DNA of 64,000 bases from Prorocentrum cordatum (lineage: Eukaryota; Sar; Dinophyceae; Prorocentrales; Prorocentraceae). Under the pieces are notes generated by a model that saw only the letters and a list, made by a program, of their open reading frames with translations, was not told where the DNA came from and did not search any database. Both the position numbers and the translations under genes were made by a program. The first letter of the stretch is position 1; every line of letters begins with the position of its first letter. Positions 55,346 to 64,000 of the stretch are shown here, piece after piece. The DNA is taken from assembly GCA_963575745.1 (NCBI GenBank), contig CAUYUJ010018493.1, positions 604,561 to 668,560 on the forward strand, written 5' to 3'.

Positions 55346-55950
55346 TGTTCCCGGGGCCATTGGTTTGCCCCCTGCGAGGGCACGTTTCGTCCGCTCCAAT
55401 GTGGGCGCAACAAACTGGCACCAAAGCGTGAGCGCGCGCACTCGTTATCCCCCCCGTGGGATGCCGAGTGCGCAAGGCCTACTCAGATCGAAAATGTGTT
55501 TGCCGTTTTTGGTTTGCCCCCTCCTTTCAAGAATTCCCGCCTCAGGACGAAGACGCATCACGGAAGGCCAGACGATATCAGACATCGGCCTCCGCTCTCT
55601 CCCCTCCCATCTGGCGGGGACCATCATAGGCCTCTGCCCCTCTGGTGGTGACGATCATAGGCGCCACCCCTCGGCAGCCACCATCATAGGGGCTGCCGGG
55701 GTCCCACTCCCATCAGTACACCAATCCATGAAGCCGTCATTGGCGCTGGAGGGGGTCGAGGCTCTCTACGGTCCCCCGCCCAACGAAGACGGCCGTAGGG
55801 AGGGGTGCCAACGTACCTCCACAACTCAGACCTTCAAGACCTTAAGGTGCCAATTGTCACCATTCACTGTTTTCCTCCTCCTCCCCTCCCCGGGGAATCG
55901 TCGTCGTCGCCGCCGTCGCCGTCGTCGTCGTCCAGGATGCCTCCCCACCC
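55346..55950. other. No gene recognised
   Basis: ACCATCATAGG recurs three times near 55620-55690. A GTCGCC tract is at 55895-55930. Confidence 0.4.
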
Positions 55951-55954
55951 CATA

Positions 55955-56010
55955 CTCCTCCTCCTCCTCCTCCTCCTCCTCCTCCTCCTCCTCCTCCTCC
56001 TCCTCATACT
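55955..56010. repeat. (CTC)n tract
   Basis: Pure CTC triplets. Confidence 0.9.
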
Positions 56011-56184
56011 CCGCTACCCTCGGCCGATCCGAACCAGCCGAACCGAGCCGAACCAGCCAAACGGGACAAACCGCGCAACTCTAACTGGACCCGCTGGACG
56101 GGACTGGACGACGCTCTGAACCGGACCGGCTGAACCGGCCCGAACGCACACCAGACTGGATCGAACCGGGCCGAACTGGGTCCA

Positions 56185-56590
56185 TAGTGCTTTGGTTTTT
56201 GAAAGATGTTGGCATTCACATCTTTTCGGCATTCCGACGGCCCAAGAGCCCCCAAAGATCGCTCAAGAGGCCTCGAAGATGGCCGCAGAATATCCGAAGA
56301 GGCCCCCAAGACGGCCCGAAGAAGGCCCCAAGACGGCCTACGATGCTTTCAAGACGCCTAAGATGGCCTCCAAGACGGCCCTGGAGCACCCAAAAGGGGC
56401 CCCAAAGACGGCTTCCGTCGGTGTCAGGCGGCCCAGGAACGCTCTAAGACAGCCAAAGAGGCCCCCAAGAAGCCCCCAAAGGCCACCAAGAGGCCCAAGG
56501 AGACCCTCCAGATGCCCCCAAGATGCCTCCACGAGGCCCCCAGGAAACTACCAGGAAGCCCCAAGAGTGCCCCCAGAGGCTCCCAAGATG
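56185..56590 (+). repeat. Class-A unit without hairpin cluster
   Basis: Head (TGCTTTGGTTTTTGAAAGATG ... CTTTTCGGCATTCCGACGGC) followed by CCAAGACGGCC repeats. Confidence 0.8.
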
Positions 56591-56648
56591 CTCCCTCCTC
56601 CTCCTCCTCCTCCTCCTCCTCCTCCTCCTCCTCCTCCTCCTCCTCTTC
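56588..56648. repeat. (CTC)n tract
   Basis: Pure CTC triplets joined directly to the end of the class-A unit. Confidence 0.9.
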
Positions 56649-57400
56649 CCGATCCCTCCTGACCACTGACCCCGAAGTTGTGTTGTTCAGGCTCGGAGGA
56701 GGATAGGGGCGTTCCAACTCGTTCTTGTTTCTGTTTCGGCTTCAGCCTGTGGGATGATGCGAGAGACAGGCACGCGTTCGCGCGTCCGCGCGTGCGCCGC
56801 GCGCCCCGCGTCGCCTGGGTCACGTACGACACCGAGGCCCACCCCGCTAAGCTGCTGCCGCCGTCGGGGCCGCGGCCGCTGCTCCGAGATCCAACTTGGC
56901 GGGAGCATGAGCCCTTCTGAGCCCTTCTGGGGGGGGCACTTCTTTGGGCCCCCCACTCGCGCGTGCCCGCCAAGCCGCTTCAGCACGGCAGACGCCATTG
57001 GCAGCGTCGGATCCTCCCGATCTTCCCCGCCATCCATTACCGAGTGCTTCCCGGAAGGCTTCCTCAACGGCTGGGGGAACACACGGTCCCGCCGCCTCCT
57101 CCTCCTCCTCCTGCCCTCTCCTCCCCCTCCTGCAACCTGCTTCTTGCTGTATTCCCAACCCTCCCTTGCTTGGGTTCTCGTTTTGAGTAGCAGTGTGGGC
57201 CCCACCTCCGTCTCCTCATCCTGCCTCCCTCATCCCTCCTCTCCGATTCCCCGTCGTCCCCTCCCCCCATCTCGTTTTGAATCGAGCAGCGTGGGCCCCA
57301 CATGTTTCTCCTCCCTCCTCCCTCCTGCCCGCCTCCTCGTCATCCTCCGTTCAGCCCCCTCTGTTTCCTGTTTAGTCGTCCTCTCCCTCGTCGAGATATC
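56649..57400. other. No gene recognised
   Basis: Contains an H1-like remnant at about 57050-57092 (CCCGGAAGGCTTCC ... GGGGGAACAC) and pyrimidine tracts. Open frames here have no recognised domain. Confidence 0.45.
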
Positions 57401-57715
57401 GCGGAACCGCGCAACTGTAGACATTTTCGTGGGCTCCCAGGAGGTCCAGCGGAATGGAGGTCCACACCAATCTGCCCAAACCGTGCGGCTCCTTGCGGGG
57501 TTGCAAACCGCGAACTTGTAACGATTTGGGTGGACTCCTGGGAGGTCCAGCGGAGTGGAGGTCCACGCAGATCTGCCGAGACCTCGCGGCTCCTCGCGGG
57601 GTTGCGAACCGCGTAACTGTGGCCAATTTCGTTGGCTCCTGGGAGGTCCAGCGGAGTGGAGGTTCACGCAGCCAAGCCTAGAACTTGCGGCTCCCTGGGG
57701 GCTGCGAAGTACGAG
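57400..57715. repeat. 101-bp tandem repeat, about three copies
   Basis: GAGGTCCAGCGGA(A/G)TGGAGG recurs at 57441, 57542 and 57643, each followed by GCGGCTCC and GGGGTTGC-like phrases. Confidence 0.9.
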
Positions 57716-57819
57716 TATTTCATCATGTTTGTTTGTATTGCAAAGCCCTTAATTCAACTGCCTCGTGTTAGAGGAAGGTTGGATACGTCACCGGGTAAGT
57801 AGCGTGTCTTCTTTTTCGG

Positions 57820-58690
57820 AGTCCAACGGCCCAAGACTGCCTAACAGGCCCCACAAAGGCCTCCATGATTGCCATGACGGCCCAAGAGGCCCCCAAAACA
57901 TTCAAGATAGCCTCCAAGACGGCCAAGATTTCCACATGATAGCCCAAGATGGCCGCAAGATGTCTCCAATGTGGCCCACGATGTCCCCAAGAAGCCCTCA
58001 GATGGCGCAGGACGGCCCAGCAGGCCTCCCAGAGTGCATACAGGAAGGCCGACAGGGTCAAAATCATTTAATTTCTGTAGTTGCCCTCCGTCGGCCCACG
58101 ACTAACAGGCCCCCAAGATCGCCCTCAGATCACTCAAGAGGTCCCAAGATAGCCCCATGACGGACAAAGAGATCACCAAAACGGCCACAAGGGGATACGC
58201 GGACGGCCCTAGAGGCCTCCAAGACGTTCAATATGGTCTCCAAGACTGCCAACGCGCTACAGGGACCCCACGATGGCCGCCAGGGCGGGCCCAAGACGGC
58301 CTCTGAAGGCCAAGAGACCCCCTAGACGCTCCAATAGAAGAGGGCTCCAATAGGCCAAAATCATTGCTTTTCCAAAAGTGCTTCAATGACTTTAGGGTTC
58401 TCGTCTTGTCGGGCTTCCCACGCTCCAAGACGGGACCATAGGCCCCCACGATCGCCCCAAGACGGCCGAAAGACTGCCCCAGAGGGCCCTAAGATAGCCC
58501 ACGAGAACCCAAGACAGCCACAGAGACTTCCAAGAGGGCCCGAAAGTGGGCCCCAAGACGGCCTCCGAAGGCCAAGAGGTCCCAGAAGGGTTTCCACAAC
58601 GGCTGGGGGAACATATCGTCTAATAGCTTGGCCTTCGGCCCAACGTTTGACCGCATGGGCGTTCCCAAAAGGCAGGGGGCGGCGGTGATT
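57820..58690 (+). repeat. Class-A array, outer diverged part
   Basis: CCAAGAYGGCC repeats with heads at 58058 and 58358. It ends with an H1-like remnant (GGGGGAACATATCG), TAGCTTGGCC, and the left arm of H2 (AGGGGGCGGCGG, near 58673); the right arm is missing. Confidence 0.75.
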
Positions 58691-59000
58691 TGTCATAGGC
58701 GCCTGACATCACTACGACTCATACTATCACGCATGCTGAACAGACTTGCGAATACTGACGTTCATACTGGTACCAATACGATTGCTTACTGTTGATGCAC
58801 CTACTGATGCGTATACTGATTCAAATCCACCACCGTGCCTTGAGCACGAGTGGGAGTGTCCTCAGGCCCTTGGCCGAATCGCATACGCCGCAGTCCTGCG
58901 TCCTGAGGACTTTCAGGGGGCCCGGACCACTAGCTTTCAGATCTCCTGGGGCTTGACGCATGCCCTCTCGGGCCCGTCGCGGCTTGTCGCATGCCCAAAG
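58691..59000. other. No gene recognised
   Basis: TACTGA words recur near 58750-58825 (ATACTGACGTTCATACTGG and similar). Nothing else. Confidence 0.4.
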
Positions 59001-59500
59001 AGAAGGGCCCTCAAGACTGTCCGAGAGAGCCCCCCCAACGCCGAACAATGGGTCCAAGACGCTCAAAAAGGTCTCAGTAAGCCGAGAAAAGGAGCCAAGG
59101 CTTCCCAAGGGGTCCCCGAGATGCCAAATCATTGATTGCCATGAGGTTTTTCCATGTGTGTTGGTTTCTCCACGTGTCGAGCTTGCCCCAAGACGGTCCA
59201 AGAGGGCGCCAAGACTCCCCAAGAGGCGCCCAAGACGGCCCAAAAAGGGGAACACGAACTGAACATCCGAGCCTTCCGCTACACGAGGCGCCCAGGAGGC
59301 CCAAGAGGCCATAAGAGGCACCCCAGAGGCCCCGACGAGGCTCCAAGAGACCCAAAATAGGTCCAGAGACACCAAAACAGCCCCCCGGAGGCCTCAAACT
59401 CGCATCCAAGATGCCACTGGAAGCCTTCGACAAGATCCCAACGAACATCCAAGAGGCTTCATACTCACAGACCAGTCAGGGTGGCGAAATGTGCCGACGC
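59000..59500 (+). repeat. Class-B array, second plus-strand copy
   Basis: Head with AAATCATTGATTGCC (59127), block GGGGAACACGAACTGAACAT (59247-59266), and end phrase GGTGGCGAAATGTGCCGA (59480-59497). Confidence 0.75.
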
Positions 59501-59579
59501 AATTAGATACCATGCACGATGGGTAAAGCCACTACGGGTACGAGTATACTCATGTCAGCCAGTAATAATCCAAACATGG

Positions 59580-60215
59580 TGCTTCTGGTCAATATAGATT
59601 GCGCCATCTATGTTGGGCAATAGATGTGGTGCAAACGGTGCTGTGCAACTGATGTTATCTCTGCTGTGCAGTAAAACCTGTGCGATCTTTGACGTACTAG
59701 CATGGTGTGACATCTAGGTTGTAGTAAAATTACCGTATGCGGCAATATACACATATATATATACATGTGTATATATACACACATATGTGGTGCAATATGT
59801 CTGGAGCAGTGTATGGTGTGCTACCATTGTTGTGCACCCCTTTGCTGATGCATCTATGCTGCGCCGTAGAGGTGGTGCACTCAGAATGGTGCAATATTTC
59901 TTGTGCAATCGATGCTGTAAACTCTACGATGTGCACTATAGAAGGTGCAACACATGTGATGCAACCTAGGTGCCGCGATCTGTGGTGCAATGTAGGTTGT
60001 GCAATCAATACTGCGCAACATACGTGGTGCGACCTGTAAGATATATAATACGTTGTGCAAAATGTGCGGAACAAGCAACGTGGTGCACCCGATGCGGTGC
60101 ACATTACGTTATGCATGATATGGTTTGCAATGCTCATGGTGCAGCGTATGTGGTGCGATCTACGTGGTGCGCTCCACGTGATGCAATATCTTGTGCGATC
60201 TATGTGGTGCTGCTT
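59580..60215. repeat. ~15-bp GTGCAATCTATGTG repeats
   Basis: Some 35 degenerate units of GTGCRATCTAYGTG, AT-richer than the neighbours. One or two more units occur at 62998-63026. Confidence 0.8.
59742..59788. repeat. AT-rich TATACACATATA palindromic tract
   Basis: Alternating TATA and TGTG/CACA words that can pair with themselves. Confidence 0.8.
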
Positions 60216-60221
60216 GGCATT

Positions 60222-60650
60222 GGCTGGTGCGTCGCTGCGGCCGCGCTGGCGCGCGCAGGCTCGCGCGCACAACGGCCAACTAGTTTTGCGCGACCGACGC
60301 GGTCGCGGTGGCGCTGACCGCTTGGCACTTTTCAGCGGGCACTTCAATGCGAATCGGACGCCTGGTTGGGGACGGTACCATGGCTACGACGGCAACCGTA
60401 ACCATGATGATGATAGTAGCGATGATGCTGGCGATGACGACGACAACGGCGGCTAAGCCAATCACGGCGCTTATGCTGATCACGCCGGTAACGATGAAGA
60501 TGCCCACGTATCGGTGATAGAAAACTTTGGCAGAAATCCCACATGCGCGCGCACCGTACGCGTGCGGAGGGCCCGCATTGTATTATTTGACACACGGGAT
60601 GCCCCTCTCCACCATGCGCGCCGCGCGCAAGGGCGTTCGAATGATTTCGG
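60222..60650 (+). repeat. ~440-bp dispersed repeat, copy 1
   Basis: Shares GGTGCGTCGCTGCGGCC, GCGCGACCGACGCGG, ATGATAGTAGCG, GCTGATCACG and GCGTTCGAATGATTTCGG with 61553-62005 in the same order. ATGA/ACGA triplets in the middle vary. Confidence 0.8.
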
Positions 60651-61552
60651 CCTGCGGCACGAGAGGCTCGTTTGGCCGAATTTGATGAACAAGTTGACAG
60701 GCCGACGGCTGTCTTTTAAATCCGCAAGAACGGCGCGCGCAGAAAACTGACGCTGCACTACCATGTGGTTTGTTCTGAATGTTTCGGGTCACCCGGTGTT
60801 GATACCTTTGCGAAACCCACAGATTCTAAAATCTGTCGGCATTCGCGCGCGGATACTCGCGCGCGTGCACTGCGTCCGATTCTGTGCAAAGGATTCTTGC
60901 GATAACACGCGCGCAAAGGCGCTCGAACGATTTAAACATGCGCGCGCGAGAAACACGTTTGGTGGCACTTGGTGGACAAGTTGAACACCAATGGCTTCCT
61001 TAAAAACCCTCAAGGGCGCGAGCGCATGTTTCTTGCGTGTTTGAAAACCGTGGGGTTGTTTACAAAAAACTTTCGGGGCACGCGATTTCAACATCCTTAC
61101 GGAAAAAAAGTTTTTTTATGAAAAACAAAACCATGTCGGCAAGCGAGCGCGACTGCGCGCGCGTGCACTCTTTCCCTGCGTTTGCATGATCTGATGCTCC
61201 TCTTATATATATACACATATGCAAGAACAATGGTTTCTTATAAACGAGTGCGGGCGCATTGTAGCTTTTGCAGATCGGGGGGCGGGTCCGATAAAGGACT
61301 GCCCGGGGTCGTGTGAATTCATATGTAGGATGAACGATAAGGCAGAGACGCACGTAAATTACAAGCCAAAAAGGCGGACCTTTAAGTCGGGGGGGTGGTG
61401 GGATGGATCCTACCACCATATGAATGAGGAGAGGAGGCTTTACGTTGGCTTCCTCACGCGTGAACATTTCATGCTCCTGCAAACATCCCACCCACCCACC
61501 CGCAACGTGGCTTGCAAAACACATGTAGCGGCGATTGCGATAATTGCTTGAG
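60651..61552. other. Degenerate relatives of the 3' part of the ~440-bp repeat
   Basis: Phrases like TTTGATGAACAAGTTGACA (60676) and TGGTGGACAAGTTGAACACC (60970) recur at 62030 and 62520. GCGCGCGC words are frequent. No gene recognised. Confidence 0.5.
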
Positions 61553-62005
61553 GATCGCTGGTGCATCGCTTCGGCCGTGCTGGCACGCGCACACTCGCGC
61601 GCACAGCGGCCGGCTAGCTTGGCGCGACCGACGCGGCCGCGGCGGCGCTGACCGCTGGAAACTTCCCAACGCTTCTCGCAGGCCGCGCTGGCGCGCGGGC
61701 ACATCAGTGCGAGTCGGTGGCCAGGGCGGGTAGGGTATCACAGCGGAACCGACGCAGGCGGACACGAGGATGATAGTAGCGGCGCTGGTGACGATGGTGG
61801 CAATGAAACGGCTAGGGCAATGACGGCGCCGACGCTGATCACGCTGATGGCGGTGATGGTGTCCTCGCGTCGGCGATGAGAATGGTGAAAGGATTTCGGT
61901 ATGGGCGCGCGATCGACACGCGCGAATGGCCCGAATGGTATTACTTGACAAAGGTGGTGCCCCGCTCCCAGCACGCGCCATGGTGTTCGAAAAAAATCGG
62001 CAAGC
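61553..62005 (+). repeat. ~440-bp dispersed repeat, copy 2
   Basis: Partner of 60222-60650, with more indels in the triplet-rich middle. Confidence 0.8.
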
Positions 62006-62995
62006 GCGCGAGAGGCCCGCTTGGTCGGATTTGATGAACATGTTGACATACCGATAATTTTCCTAATAATCCACAAAATCGCGTGCGCTGTATTTTGAAA
62101 ATGCGGGTTGCGAAACCATGTTGTTTATTGTGTTTTGGGGAAATCGATTTTGAACTCCGTTCGGGACCAGAAGTTTTGAAAGGCTCGAGGCATGCGCGCG
62201 CGACGACGCGCGGGAGGGGCCCGCATGATATTATTTAACAGGGATCGTGCCCCGCCCCCAACACGCGCAAGGGTGTTCGAATTGCGCTGGCTGGTTGAAA
62301 ACTCTTTGTGCGGAGCTATAAAAAAACTGTTTTATACATTTTCGGGACACTCGATTTCAAATCCTGGCGGACCCTGGACTTTTCGAAAGGTTCCGACATG
62401 CGAGACGACGCACGCTTGTGCACTTCGCCGAATGTTTGCAAGAGATTCGTGTGACAGCGCGCGCGCCAGGGAGTTCGAATGATTTCGAGCGGCGCGCGCG
62501 AGGGGCATGTTGGGTCGCATATGATGAAGAACATGTTTGGCAATCGACGGTTTCCTTTAGAACTCGCAAGAGCGCGAGCGCAGGCTGTTTGGAACGACAT
62601 CATTGGTTTCTGCAATATGTTCGGGAAACTCGATTGAAACCTAGGTTGTTTAATAATGTCGGCATGCGCGCGCGACGACGCGCGCGTGTACACTCCGTCC
62701 ACTTCTACCTCCTCCAAGCGCGCGGCCCAACCGGCCAGGCGACCAGCAGCGCCGCAGAGCGGCCGCTTGTTTGCAAAGGATTCTTGAATTTAAAGTCTCT
62801 GAAGATGAATAAGGCGCGCGTTGTATTTTTTGCACGGGGAGAGGGGCGGCGTCGATACCAGATTGGCTGGGATCACGCGAATTCAGATTTAGAATGAACG
62901 TACACTTGAATTCTGTCAACTGAACATCCCCAGGGGGGACGGATACGTCCAGCCTCGAGCGGTGGATCCGAGTTAGTCTTAGGAAGGAGCATATA
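62006..62995. other. Further diverged copies, no gene recognised
   Basis: CGCGCGACGACGCGCG occurs at about 62195 and 62669, and TGTTCGAAT or GTTCGAATGATTTCG at about 62275 and 62473. This suggests two more partial copies of the neighbouring repeat. Confidence 0.5.
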
Positions 62996-63029
62996 TGCTG
63001 AGCAATCTGTGTTGTGCAATCGATGTGGG

Positions 63030-63215
63030 GCGGCGGCGTGGCGGCGACGGCGGCAACAATCCCTGCGACCGACAGACAGGCCCTTCCGACGGGCGGCGAC
63101 GAGGCGGCCACGACGGGGCGGCGACGGCGGCAACATAGTCGCCAAAACGGCATACAGGCCCAGACGACGGGCGGCGACGAGGCCGGCAGACAGGCCCAGT
63201 TCCTCAGCAAAAATC
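63030..63215. repeat. GGCGACGAGG repeats
   Basis: GACGGGCGGCGACGAGGC occurs at about 63098 and 63166, with GACAGGCCC or CAGGCCCAG before each. Confidence 0.7.
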
Positions 63216-64000
63216 ACAAACCTGTAAGTGCAAGCGCCGTGTGGGGAACTACAACAAATAAAACCCCAAATGCACATGCAACTACGAATACCCTGATACT
63301 GGTATTCACACTAATACCTCATACAACGGGGGTGCATGGGAGACAACAGGGGTGGCCAATGGGGGCAAGCGTCGCCCGGACGACTCCGAATTCGGCAGAC
63401 CATCTACTCTTTTCTAAGAGAAAATGTATATAGCACTTACAGACAACCTGCTCAGAAAATATATCGGATCAACGGAAATGCGAAATTACATGGACGCACA
63501 CTTCCTGCGTCCCCATCACGGCACGCCATGAAAGCATTTGCTCTGCGCCTCCTGAAACAACTGCGTAACATGTGAACAGAACGCACCCTACCAGCCAATG
63601 ATCTCGACTATATCAGGAGGCGTGCTCTGTCTCAACACTGCCCCTGTTTGCATGCTAACTTCTACCAGCATTGGCTCCCAGTGAAGGTATAATGGTTCAT
63701 CAGGGTAGCTAAGCAAACAAGCACGCGCAACTCGAACGCGAGGCATCCATCGAGCAATCATGCGCACCCCGCAGGCAACCCAATGCACACATGAATGCAA
63801 CCCGCATGAGCAACTCACACGTGTAACACTTTTAACCCAGCGAAGAAGCACAGCGGCAGAGAGAGAGAGAGAGATAGAGAGACGGACGGCCGAGAAGGGG
63901 GGAAGGAGGGAGGAGGGGGAGGGGGGGAAACCAGCCCGCCCGCGGGCTGTCAGGCACCGAATCATTCCAAATCGCCAAATCGCACGTGCACGTGCAACGC
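63216..64000. other. No gene recognised; GA run near the end
   Basis: A GAGAGAGA run lies at 63857-63885, followed by a G/A-rich stretch. Nothing else recognised. Confidence 0.4.

Noticed and set aside
56754-57521. 255-residue plus frame
   Set aside because: Ser/Pro-rich from pyrimidine tracts and the 101-bp repeat; no domain.
1-64000. Dinoflagellate spliced-leader, tRNA, 5S or U-snRNA genes
   Set aside because: I looked for the spliced-leader core and for tRNA T-loop words and found none I could support.

Overview
The window looks like repeat-dominated nuclear DNA of a dinoflagellate. Three things suggest this: visibly high GC, many tandem and dispersed repeat families, and two decayed retroelements whose domain order and peptide motifs match families I know from dinoflagellate genomes. 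I cannot fix the genus; a Prorocentrum- or Polarella-like genome is only a guess. I see no intact host protein gene, no rRNA or tRNA and no CRISPR array. Almost all long open frames are products of low-complexity or tandem DNA that stays open in several frames on both strands.

Layout. 1-2.2 kb: 90-bp satellite in two blocks, each closed by the same ~143-bp cap. 2.7-5.4 kb: a 0.4-0.6-kb tandem unit, then 42-bp, short G/C-rich and 73-bp arrays. 5.4-8.9 kb: mixed DNA with a long hairpin. 8.9-12 kb: a higher-order repeat with an 83-bp array, interrupted by a ~0.8-kb insertion. 12-23.7 kb: microsatellites and unrecognised DNA. 23.8-30.1 kb: a 6.3-kb DIRS-like (reverse transcriptase, RNase H, tyrosine recombinase, methyltransferase-like) retroelement on the minus strand, broken by many frameshifts. 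30.1-30.8 kb: a second 42-bp array.

30.8-38.7 kb and 49.6-58.7 kb hold a large repeat family. It is built from a ~65-nt AT-richer head plus short CCAAGAYGGCC-type repeats, and is punctuated by a ~240-nt cluster of hairpins. Three units of 927, 932 and 933 bp are nearly identical. Between these regions lie a hexanucleotide CAGCCT array (40.8-42.1 kb), a 73-bp array, GGA tracts, and a 5'-truncated APE-type LINE on the minus strand (46.1-49.6 kb) whose 5' end abuts one of the hairpin clusters. 59-64 kb has a related array, a ~15-bp GTGCAAT repeat and paired ~440-bp dispersed repeats.

The most interesting signal is the hairpin cluster. Its stems keep their pairing in diverged copies through paired substitutions (G-C to T-A, C-G to T.G to T-A, G-C to T.G). 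Two of its hairpins share bases and exclude each other. This points to selection on, or copying through, a folded RNA or single-stranded DNA, and I recognise no named family for it. Neither retroelement copy appears capable of moving on its own.
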